From Actinostola sp. cb2023 (Eukaryota; Cnidaria; Anthozoa; Actiniaria; Actinostolidae): a DNA stretch of 64,000 nt. Below, piece after piece: positions 1 through 10,237 of the stretch. The notes beneath the pieces are model-generated. The model ran no database searches, had not been told where the DNA came from, and saw only the letters and a list, made by a program, of their open reading frames with translations. Position 1 is the stretch's first letter. Every line of letters starts with the position of its first letter. The stretch is taken from assembly GCA_033675265.1 (NCBI GenBank), contig JAUJYZ010000448.1, positions 171,001-235,000 of the forward strand, read 5' to 3'. The translations under genes and the position numbers were made by a program.

Positions 1-2214
1 ATTACACCACGTGGACAGAGCCAAACCACTTGGTAGAACAACTACTTATTAACTGTGCGGTGTTACGATGAAGTACGATGTAGGTAGATATTACACCACG
101 TGGACAGAGCCAAACCACTTGGTAGAACAACTACTTATTAACTGTGGTGTTACGAATATCAAGTATGATGAAGGTAGATATTACACCACGTGGACATAGC
201 CAAACCACTTGGTAGAACAACTACTTATTAACTGTGGTGTTACGAATATCAAGTAGGATGTAGGTAGATATTACACCACGTGGACAGAGCCAAACCACTT
301 GGCAGAACAACTACTTATTAACTGTGGTGTTACGAATATCAAGTACGATGTGGGTAGATATTACACCACGTGGACAGAGCCAAACCACTTGGTAGAACAA
401 CTACTTATTAACTGTGGTGTTACGAATATCAAGTACGATGAAGGTACATATTACACCACGTGGACATAGCCAAACCACTTGGTAGAACAACTACTTATTA
501 ACTGTGGTGTTGCGAATGTCAAGTACGATGTAGGTAGATATTACACCACGTGGACATAGCCAAACCACTTGGCAGAACAACTACTTATTAACTGTGGTGT
601 TACGAATATCAAGTACGATGAAGGTAGATATTACACCACGTGGACAGAGCCAAACCACTTGGTAGAACAACTACTTATTAACTGTGGTGTAACGAATATC
701 AAGTAGGATGTAGGTAGATATTACACCACGTGGACAGAGTCAAACCACTTGGCAGAACAACTACTTATTAACTGTGGTGTTACGAATATCAAGTACGATG
801 TAGGTAGATATTACACCACGTGGACAGAGCCAAACCACTTGGTAGAACAACTACTTATTAACTGTGGTGTTGCGAATGTCAAGTACGATGTAGGTAGATA
901 TTACACCACGTGGACATAGCCAAACCACTTGGCAGAACAACTACTTATTAACTGTGGTGTTACGAATATCAAGTAGTACGATGAAGGTAGATATTACACC
1001 ACGTGGACAGAGCCAAACCACTTGGTAGAACAACTACTTATTAACTGTGCGGTGTTACGATGAAGTACGATGTAGGTAGATATTACACCACGTGGACAGA
1101 GCCAAACCACTTGGCAGAACAACTACTTATTAACTGTGCGGTGTTACGATGAAGTACGATGTAGGTAGATATTACACCACGTGGACAGAGCCAAACCACT
1201 TGGCAGAACAACTACTTATTAACTGTGGTGTTACGAATATCAAATACGATGAAGGTAGATATTACACCACGTGGACATAGCCAAACCACTTGGCAGAACA
1301 ACTACTTATTAACTGTGGTGTTACGAATATCAAGTACGATGAAGGTAGATATTACACCACGTGGACAGAGCCAAACCACTTGGCAGAACAACTACTTATT
1401 AACTGTGCGGTGTTACGAATATCAAGTACGATGTAGGTAGATATTACACCACGTGGACAGAGCCAAACCACTTGGCAGAACAACTACTTATTAACTGTGC
1501 GGTGTTACGATGAAGTACGATGTAGGTAGATATTACACCACGTGGACAGAGCCAAACCACTTGGCAGAACAACTACTTATTAACTGTGGTGTAACGAATA
1601 TCAAGTACGATGAAGGTAGATATTACACCACGTGGACAGAGCCAAACCACTTGGCAGAACAACTACTTATTAACTGTGGTGTAACGAATATCAAGTACGA
1701 TGAAGGTAGATATTACACCACGTGGACATAGCCAAACCACTTGGTAGAACAACTACTTATTAACTGTGGTGTAACGAATATCAAGTAGGATGTAGGTAGA
1801 TATTACACCACGTGGACAGAGCCAAACCACTTGGCAGAACAACTACTTATTAACTGTGGTGTTACGAATATCAAGTACGATGTAGGTAGATATTACACCA
1901 CGTGGACAGAGCCAAACCACTTGGCAGAACAACTACTTATTAACTGTGGTGCTACGAATATCAAGTAGGATGAAGGTAGATATTACACCACGTGGACATA
2001 GCCAAACCACTTGGTAGAACAACTACTTATTAACTGTGGTGTTACGAATATCAAGTACGATGAAGGTAGATATTACACCACGTGGACATAGCCAAACTAC
2101 TTGGCAGAACAACTACTTATTAACTGTGGTGTTACGAATATCAAGTAGGATGAAGGTAGATATTACACCACGTGGACAGAGCCAAACCACTTGGCAGAAC
2201 AACTACTTATTAAC
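1..2214. repeat. Satellite A, 90-bp tandem repeat (about 24.6 copies)
   Basis: A 90-bp unit repeats head to tail from base 1 to about 2214, so the array continues to the left of the window. Two unit variants alternate irregularly; they differ in the stretch before AAGTACGATG (a short GCGGTGTTACGATG form and a GGTGTTACGAATATC form). Every unit carries the palindrome CCACGTGG, which contains a canonical E-box (CACGTG). Short open frames of 62-73 codons inside it follow from 90 being divisible by three and show no protein features. Confidence 0.97.
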
Positions 2215-2868
2215 AGTGGCTTGAGATAAACTGTGTGATCTTTATAGCTGGACAACTATACAACTTCAGCTAAGACTGAAGAAGTTTTAGAAGCTTCGAT
2301 CTCTCTTTATATATATTAAAGCTTAACCCTGCTTTTGGTTTGTGAATTTAACATAATGTCGATTACCGTTAGATCTTTCAATTTTCAAAAAAAGATCTTC
2401 CCAAAAGTAACGATTTTTAAAATTGTAGCAACACAGAGGTGTCTTTAAATTTCGATTTTCGAAGAGTTACAAAAGGTAATTTGTTTGAATGCTGTAGTCG
2501 ATAAAAATGAAAGAGCCGATCTTTGCTTTTCTTGTTTTTGAAAAACGCCACGCACAGAACATGTATTTGAATATTGTAGCAAGCTATTCGTTTCTTTTTC
2601 AATTTTTAAGCTGAATATATGACTTTTACGACGTTCCTAAAACTCCACTTTTCGATGCTTTTATACGACCGCTATCCGCTGACTCCATAAGCCTGGATTG
2701 AAAATCGCTGGCTCAGAATTTGGCTCTTTCGTATTGTGCGGAAAATACCAAAATTGACTTTTAAAATGGTACACGGTTAAAACGATAACTAGATAGATAG
2801 ATAGATAAATAGTTTATTAGAACTAATAAATACAGCCGTGAGGTTTGATTACTATTGAGTTAGTTGGT

Positions 2869-2900
2869 TATACTGTAAATTGCCTGTTCACTAACCCCTC
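2869..2900 (+). repeat. 32-bp direct repeat, copy 1
   Basis: A 32-bp sequence ending in CTGTTCACTAACCCCTC recurs without change at 3342-3373. The flanks differ apart from a loosely similar GAG-TAG stretch just upstream, so both are probably pieces of one dispersed element. Confidence 0.8.
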
Positions 2901-3120
2901 TTATCTCTCAAAGAAACCGGTGAATATATATTGATCATAACATATTAGATTCAGTAGATTCAGCTAAGTAGAAAATCATGATCAGCAGCACTAATATACC
3001 TATATAACATGACGGACTAAAGAACATTTCTTCGTACGTGTTTTGTTGAATTCGAAACTACTGTTGATAAATAATGATAATAGGACTGAGTCCAATTTGA
3101 TCTGTAATCATACGACGGAT

Positions 3121-3121
3121 A

Positions 3122-3190
<69 letters not shown>
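3121..3190. repeat. (AAT)n microsatellite
   Basis: About 23 uninterrupted AAT units. Longer arrays of the same motif recur at 20436-20613, 20826-20940 and 23757-23901. Confidence 0.95.
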
Positions 3191-3341
3191 TTAATACTTA
3201 TATAACGCAAAAATTACATGTATATATGATCTAATGCGCTTTACAGAATAAAATAAAAACAATATTCCTAAACTATAAAATATGAATATGAAATATATAT
3301 GTACAAATCTATTAAAATAAAATAACTAGTGAGATAGCTAG

Positions 3342-3373
3342 TATACTGTAAATTGCCTGTTCACTAACCCCTC
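3342..3373 (+). repeat. 32-bp direct repeat, copy 2
   Basis: Identical to 2869-2900. An AAT microsatellite lies between the two copies. Confidence 0.8.
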
Positions 3374-4652
3374 GCGATCAATAAAATAAAATAATTACAT
3401 AATATATCCTCTATAATACTCAAAATAAACAAAATATTCAATTCCTCTATAATAAACAAAATTGGATGAGAGGGGCTGTCCAATTTGTTTATACATATCA
3501 TCGAACGCGCTCGATAGCGTAGCGATTGCGTGATTTATATACAGCGTGTACATTTTACTGAAAATATGTGATTTGCCCTTGCAATTGTCCGATTACAAAC
3601 TTAGAGTCGACCAATCAGATATGAGGAAATTGTAATAGTTATGATTAACAAGAGTATCAAAATGTGCAAGCAGACGTAGTGGTTAATTTATTTGTTAGCA
3701 CACAAATAAATTCCTCTCTCCATTGAGCGCCCCTCAAAGATCCTTGCAGGGTCTTTAGAGACTTTAGAGTAATTACGGTAGTTTAAATTATTCCATGGTT
3801 ATCTAACTCAAACTAGCTTCTTGCGACACAAATTCAAAATTCAAAGCCGAGCGGTGATTGGTCAGAAGAAACCATTTCAGTGCACAGAATGCACTGCTGT
3901 TGCTATACCAACTGTAAGGACGTCATCTGATTGGCTCGGCATTCTTGTTTTGATCTAAAATCTTTAGAATTAATTTATTCGCGTATGATTTCGTTAGTTT
4001 TTGCATGCATACAGGAGGACTATTCTCTGCTTGTGCAGATTTGATCACCCACTGCTGTGAAAGCTAGATTTTCCTTCAACGTTTGGAAATCGTAATTCTT
4101 ATTCAGTCTTATTCTTATTATAATAATCTACCGATGCAAGAACTTTAAGCACAACTGATCTGCATTCACCACTGAACAAGAGCTTTGGTGCTGTTCGTTC
4201 GGTAAGTATTTTTCCTCCTTCGTAATTATTATCAGTAAATATCTCCAAACGTAGATTAATTGTCCGTCTCGATCTGTTCGACAGTTTCAGAGAAGCGAAA
4301 GCAATAGCTAGATTGAGTATCAAATATACTGTAATTTATATTAGCTATGATGTTTAACAATATAGAGACGAGCACGCGGACACTGAGCTAGATCAGCTAT
4401 AGACGAGGGCGAGTTGTTGGATTTTTATGATAATTCTTAAGTATTATTGAACGAAATGGGAGCAGCTTTTGCAGAACATCATTTATCACTGATCGGCTCT
4501 TCACTCTATCAAGCAGTCCATTCAAAAATATTTCTAAATATTTAATCTCTAAAGGTTTCCCATCACCACAGATTGCATTTATTTCCTTTATCATTTTTCT
4601 GTTCATTCCATTGTTTGCTCAAATTATTCATTTATTTCCATTTTGCATTTTG

Positions 4653-4704
4653 TAGCTGCACAGAATCGAAACAATCTTCCAAGTAACGCTACTCTGTCCC
4701 CACC
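4653..4704 (+). other. Splice acceptor and 5' UTR of the first GPCR gene
   Basis: A pyrimidine-rich tract ending TTTTGCATTTTGTAG is followed by 49 bases and then a CCACCATG start context. The second GPCR gene has the same arrangement (acceptor at 29434-29435, start at 29466). Both genes therefore appear to have their coding region in one exon behind a spliced non-coding leader whose first exon is not identifiable. Confidence 0.55.
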
Positions 4705-6104
4705 ATGTTTGCCGTTAACGTTTTCGTCATGACCGTTGCCATGGTACTGGGTTGTCTTGGTAACACAGGTATCTTGGTGACCTCGCTATTCACCAGGGCC
4801 TACAATTCTTTAATCATCGTCAATGTGGCCGTGTTTGATGTTCTATCGGTCATATTTGGTCCTGGTGTTTACCTCTTCTCGTACTACTATGGATCTACGT
4901 GGCTCACCCAAAACCCTTTAGTGTGTCATGCTCTAGGGTTCATGAAGAATGTCACCGCACTTGGCTCGCTATTTGGTTGGGTTTGTTTGACATTTTACTG
5001 TCGTAAAATGCATCTTTTTGTCCCAAAGGTCCCAATGTTTCGCCTTCTATTGATAGCGACGTGGTTTGGTGCGATCGCAGTTTCGTCCCTCGGGTTTGGA
5101 TGGGGTACATATTCCTATCAGGATCTCTTCAAGTCTTGTTTCTACTCTATCATTCAGCCACTGAGTGGCGTCCATGGATACTCCTGCTTCGTATCTGCTT
5201 TGTCATTGAGTATGCATATTGCTGCTTTGGTCCTTAGCTGGCTAACAGTTAAAGAACAGAAAGGCTATCGCATGAAACTTCAATGGCAGAGACACAGGCA
5301 TGAGCTCCAGCTAAATGACCCAGAACGTACAACCATGCAAAGTTCCCAGTCCGAATTAAGCGTCACTAATTCCATGGAAATGTTGCTTGTTGCAATGGCA
5401 AAGTCTAAGCTACACGCCAGATCAGGCGGGGTCATGAACCTTAAGTCGTTGATGTTTGTAGATTCACCAAACACAGCTCGCCATGGGAAGGATCCAGTGC
5501 ACCAAGACAAGATAAACTGTCCACAGGATTCCTCATTTCCACAAGCGCCGCAGAACAAGCAGGATGAGGATTCGTCCACTAAACACACCGCCAAAGAGAC
5601 AACCCAAAGCGCTACACCATCCCTTTAAGGAGCAACATCATGCGAAGCGAGAAGAAACCTACTAAATTCAAAAGCACCATATCACTTGCTGAAACTAATG
5701 CCACAAGAGATCGAGACAACGCCCAGTTTCTACGTCTTATTGTCGTAGTTACCTGCCTTTCGCTGATTGGCTGGATGCCACAATACGTCACCACCTTTCT
5801 TTCCCTGTCCCATATGTATGTATCAGGAACTGTGTTGTTTATCGTTCACTGGTCCACTTACTTAAAGGCTGTGCTTTGTCCTATACTGTACCTGGTCTGC
5901 TGCAGTGAGTATAGGCAAGTGGTTCGATATTCCATGCGTAGAATAAAGAAATCTATCTGTCCTTGCCTCGTAGTTTCAGAAAAAAAAAGCCAATCGATAA
6001 CATTAAGCGAAAACGTGCAAAGTGTGATGTCCGTTCTACAAGAAAATGAAAATATAGTTTTGCATTCCTTTTCTCGTTCGAGTATACCTTTCCCACGATC
6101 TTAA
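4705..6104 (+). CDS. Rhodopsin-like (class A) GPCR with a frame break between TM5 and TM6
   Basis: Two open frames together give a seven-helix receptor. The first (4705-5628, 307 aa) holds TM1-TM5. It has a GN pair in TM1 (Asn20), N-x4-D in TM2 (Asp45), a Cys at the top of TM3, and FYCRK where most receptors have DRY. The second frame is open from 5583 to 6104 and holds TM6 (SLIGWMPQY, close to the usual CWxP) and TM7 (LCPILYLV in place of NPxxY). The extracellular N-terminus is only a few residues. The third intracellular loop is long and polar. The frame change falls in that loop, between about 5583 and 5628, and corresponds to one missing or two extra bases. The intact relative at 29466-31037 aligns across the break, so this is a recent pseudogene, an assembly error or, less likely, a very short intron. 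Ligand unknown. Confidence 0.8.
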
Positions 6105-7300
6105 AATAATAACGTTTGTATACAATGTATTTCATGGTTCGGTGTGTCTTCTAATTATTTATTATTTGTGAAGTTTTCTATCAAAAGCAAGATTGTGCAT
6201 TATTGAACAAGAGCAATTACAAACATTTATAAAATCGATTTGCTTACTTGAAATTGAATGTTGAATTCTTACTGAATTCGACCAAAATTCAGTGTTTTGT
6301 TCTCTCCACCATCGATAATTTCTTATTTCAAAAACGAACAAGAAAATTGTACAACAATTGCACTTTAAAAAACCATCACATTTTTCTTAAACTTTGCAAA
6401 CAGATTGAGTTTCATCTGTTCTTTCTCGAAATTAAAAAAACATCATAGCATTTCGACCAACATTTTGGTTTTAATTGTCTTGTTGAAGTACGAATCGTGG
6501 AAGGTCCATAAGTAAAATTTCCATAAGGCTGTCGACGTCATTGTAACTTAGTGGTATTCGTGCGACGCTTGGGCATATTGCACTCACTTCCATAGTAGTC
6601 ACAAAGTTTGAGTTGGTGTCTATTGTATAATTAATGCATTTTCTATATAACTTTTAAATTGTAAGTAGATCGATCTCACTCAGTTTCCTAAATGCTTACG
6701 AAGAGCTCCATCGAAGTACTCTCTCTAAGGCCGTGTTTACACTTGGTAGTTTACTGACGACTTCAACGAAATACCAAAATTCAGTGGTAAAAATTAGAAA
6801 ACTATTGTTTCTTGAGCGGTTGACCTTCTGATTTGTACCTTGATCAAGCGCTCAAATGTAAACATGGCTCAAGTAATGCTTTGGAAACGGCGTGTTTAGT
6901 CAAACATTTGTGTTTTATGAATTTGAAAGATAATTTGGGCCGTTCCATTCAAGGAAAATCAAACGGAACCATTTCGGTGAGAAATTTCGCAAAATGTGGA
7001 CAACCTTCAATTGACGTACATATCTCTGTTTCAAAACTGGTTTCGGTTTGACTGAATTAAGTATTTCATTCATAACTTTCGATCTCAATTTATCGGAACA
7101 AGTCTTTTGGGCCTCCAGACCCAGTCCAGATGGCGGAACAAACACTTTCATTAATTGACTGGCTTCAGTTTCAAAAGAATAGTTACAATCTGTTCCATTC
7201 AAAATGGAAAAAGCAAGTGGAATTCCTGAGCAGATGTTTTGTTGAATGGAACCATCGTTAGTTATTTTTAAATGTTTATTATTTAGAATGGTTTACATAT
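6105..7300. other. Intergenic DNA, no gene seen
   Basis: AT-rich sequence after the first GPCR. Weakly matching inverted segments (around 6945-6975 and 7220-7255, both containing TTCCATTCAA or its complement) hint at another degraded fold-back element, but the match is poor. Confidence 0.5.
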
Positions 7301-7537
7301 TATGCCCTGTTCACACCGAGGTTAAAACATATTTTAAAGTGCATGGTTTAACTAAACAGGTTTAGCAAATTATCTACAAACACCATGCATTTGGCACAAA
7401 ATTGCTGGTAAACTGTCCTTTGCGTTGCATAGTATAAATACCAGATAGTTTGATTCTTGTGAAATTAGATGCTCTCAGATTATAGAAGCTAGAAAAACCC
7501 AGTTTAGCTAAGCAAGTTTTGGTGTGAATAGGGCATA
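7301..7537. mobile_element. MITE family 1 (237 bp, inverted ends TGCCCTGTTCACACC)
   Basis: The ends TATGCCCTGTTCACACC and GGTGTGAATAGGGCATA are inverted repeats. The interior has no coding capacity. A TA at each outer end could be a target duplication of the mariner type. A longer relative lies in the other orientation at 36394-36819 and shares interior phrases such as AACCTGTTTAGTTAAACCA (read as its complement). Confidence 0.8.
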
Positions 7538-7647
7538 ACTTGCATGTACATATACTAGTAGATTTCCATGTCGTATATCGTTGTATATAATATATTATAA
7601 CTGTATCTAGTTAACCATCTTGTAATTGCAGCCAGGATGAATTATAC

Positions 7648-8403
7648 GACTTAAAAACTGGTTGTCTCTGGCTTATCTATTTGTTTTTAAAACTACCACA
7701 AACCATGACATCAAGGTTGCGTACCGGCCTATTTCAAAGATAAATCGTTTGTTTCTTCGCCCAAAGGACAAGACAGACTCTCATTCCAAAATTATTATTA
7801 AGTGTGGAGTGCAGGATTGAATGTGAGGATTGTGAGTTTGTATATCATGGTCAAACAGAAAGATCAGTGGCTACTAGATTAGCAGAACACGTACAGGAGA
7901 CTGACCTATTTACGCACCAGCTGGATTTCAAAGAAACAAGGACCGTCGAGACAGAATCAAAAATGACTACCACCAAAGACTATTTCTGGAATCTTGGCAG
8001 TCCATAAAAGACCCAAAATTAATAAGCCCTTTCACGGTTTTTCGCCGCCATTTTGAATTGGGGCAAACTTGGCAAAATTTATGGAAATCTGGATCACTTT
8101 GACTTATCGTAACTCCGCTATTTCGTGGAACTCCGTATTTAACTTTTCTAATTTTGCCGAGTTTGCCACAATTCAAAATGGCGGCCAAAAACCGTGAAAG
8201 GGCTTATTAGAATGACTATGTCAGGATTCCAAGAAAATATAGAACTCTCATAGATCGGTCTAGCACTATCGTACGCTAGTAGGTTTAATAATAGCACACG
8301 CATTACAACAATATCTTTACACCGAAGAAGATCCGAGGAAGGATCGAAATGTTTGTAGTTTTAAAAACAAATAGATAAGCCAGAGACAAAACTTTTTAAG
8401 TCA
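7648..8403 (+). mobile_element. GIY-YIG endonuclease fragment (Penelope-like), bounded by 48-bp inverted repeats
   Basis: The open frame at 7804-8007 contains IECEDCEFVYHGQTERS followed by TRLAEH, the conserved core of the GIY-YIG nuclease at the C-terminus of Penelope-like retroelements. The coding match resumes after a 190-bp insertion at 8020-8209 (the residues NDYVRIPRKYRTLIDRS follow it), so the gene piece was cut by a later transposon. The reverse-transcriptase part is absent. Sequences at 7648-7696 and 8355-8403 are near-perfect inverted repeats of each other and frame the fragment. Decayed, not functional. Confidence 0.75.
8020..8209. mobile_element. MITE family 2 (190 bp, ends TAATAAGCCCTTTCACGG)
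   Basis: About 60 bp at each end are inverted repeats of one another (TAATAAGCCC... and ...GGGCTTATTA). The element sits inside the GIY-YIG coding fragment. A 500-bp relative lies in an intron of the ERG gene at 62439-62938 and shares the interior phrase CTGGATCACTTTGACTT. The terminal TA or TAA may be the target duplication. Confidence 0.85.
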
Positions 8404-9357
8404 TATGTATCTAGTTAAAATTTCATCTATTATCGTCTTATTTATTTATAATAGCAGGTCCATATTAACCTATGACTGCCTGACGTATTTAACCTGCATT
8501 ACCAAAGCCGAAAGCATGCATTTTTAAGGGTGAATGTAACTAAAATTTAATTATCGTCTTATTTATTTATAATAGCAGGTCCACATTAACCAGGGGATGA
8601 CTGCCTGACGTATTTAACCTGCATTACCAAAGCCGAAAGCATGCATGTTTGGGTGAATGTAACTATAATTATCGTCTTATTTATTTATAATAGCAGGTCC
8701 ACATTAACCAGGGGATGACTGCCTGACGTATTTAACCTGCATTGCCAAAGCCGAAAGCATGCATGTTTGGGTGAATGTAACTATAATTATCGTCTTATTT
8801 ATTTATAATAGCAGGTCCATATTAACCTATGACTGCCTGACGTATTTAACCTGCAATACCAAAGCCGAAAGCATGCATGTTTGGGTGAATGTAACTATAA
8901 TTATCGTCTTATTTATTTATAATAGCAGGTCCATATTAACCTATGACTGCCTGACGTATTTAACCTGCAATACCAAAGCCGAAAGCATGCATGTTTGGGT
9001 GAATGTAACTATAATTATCGTCTTATTTATTTATAATAGCAGGTTCACATTAACCTATGACTAACCTATGACTCGCCTGACGTATTTAACTTGCAATACC
9101 AAAGCCGAAAGCATGCATGTTTGGCTGAATGTAACTATAATTATCGTCTTATTTATTTATAATAGCAGGTCCATATTAACCTATGACTGCCTGACGTATT
9201 TAACCTGCATTACCGCAAAGCCGAAAGCATGCATGTTTGGGGGAATGTAACTATAATTATCGTCTTATTTATTTATAATAGCAGGTCTATATTAACTTAT
9301 GACTGCCTGACGTATTTAACCTGCAATACCAAAGCCGAAAGCACGCATGTTTGGGTG
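8404..9357 (+). repeat. Satellite B, 114-bp tandem repeat, left block
   Basis: Units of about 114 bp (a few 113-119) start soon after the GIY-YIG fragment. Each contains GCATGCATGTTTGGGTGAAT and GACTGCCTGACGTATTTAACC. The block stops exactly where the 880-bp element begins and resumes at 10238, so it is one array with an insertion. Confidence 0.95.
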
Positions 9358-10237
9358 CATCGCACAGAAATTTGTGTCACATCCGGGATTTTATCCTAAT
9401 TATATGCTAGACCCATTCCCATTACGGCACTCGGCCACTCGATCTTCGTAAAATTTACAGTAAAATTGAAGAAAGTCAATGTTTAGGCTGTCATTTACAA
9501 ATGAACCAGTGATCTACGATACAAAACAACAACGGAATACAAAATACTTGCGACTAAAGTTTACTTGCCAAGTTATCGATTGTAAATATCCTTTCGTCCT
9601 CTAGCGATTTTTTCAGGGTGAATGTCAGGTCTCCGTAGTGTTCGTATGTATGGGATTTCATCATGCCAGCAGTTCGATCGATTCCTGTTGCTCAGCCTTG
9701 CGAAATATAGTAAAAACAACACTTGAATTTTGGTGCCCCGACATAGCTCGATTGCTTCCAATATCAATCCTTCTTCCATACTAATGTTCTCTAGCGATTT
9801 TCCTTGAAGTTCTGTTTCATACCAACGAATCGAAGCAGTCGAAAATGTCAAATTACGAGACGATTTTTAGCTTCAAAAACACTTCCATCGGCTGCCATTT
9901 TTCTCTGACCTTGTAGCCTAGCCTCCATTGCTATAGCTACATAAATTTAAGCACCATATTTCTTTTTTACCACGGACAAAATAAGCCGCGAAGTCAGGGG
10001 AGTTTATAACAATGGATCGAGCGTTTGGCCGGGCGGGAACTGGGTTCGTTTTTTTTAAGAGAATAACCCGCGAATTTCACTATATTAGCCCCTAAAAAAG
10101 CTTTCCCACCAAATTTTCGATATATTTTCTACTTTAGGGGAAAACTCTGAGATTTAAATAAGAATAGTTTATCGCTCCTTCAAATATAACGTATTTTAAG
10201 GATATGACCGATTTGTATGGGTAATTCTGTGCGATGG
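9358..10237. mobile_element. 880-bp insertion with short inverted ends CATCGCACAG...CTGTGCGATG
   Basis: The element interrupts a satellite unit between GTTTGGGTG and GAATGTAACT. The uninterrupted version of the same unit is present at 11720-11735 and reads GTTTGGGTGAATGTAACT, so at most one G was duplicated on insertion. The inverted ends are about 14 bp (CATCGCACAGAA-TT), with weaker similarity beyond. The longest open frame inside (minus strand, 9573-9851, 92 aa) does not resemble any transposase I recognise, so the element is probably non-autonomous. Confidence 0.85.

Larger units (their letters stand above)
2215..4652. other. AT-rich intergenic DNA without a recognisable gene
   Basis: No open frame here resembles a known protein. 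The stretch holds an AAT microsatellite, a duplicated 32-bp motif and a short GATA run near 2790. Two minus-strand open frames (4099-4323, 4397-4606) have no domain or neighbour support. The end of the stretch probably contains intron sequence of the GPCR gene that follows, because a splice acceptor sits at 4653-4655. Confidence 0.6.

Noticed and set aside
4099..4606. Two short minus-strand frames upstream of the first GPCR
   Set aside because: They lie in the presumed intron or promoter of the GPCR gene and have no recognisable domain.
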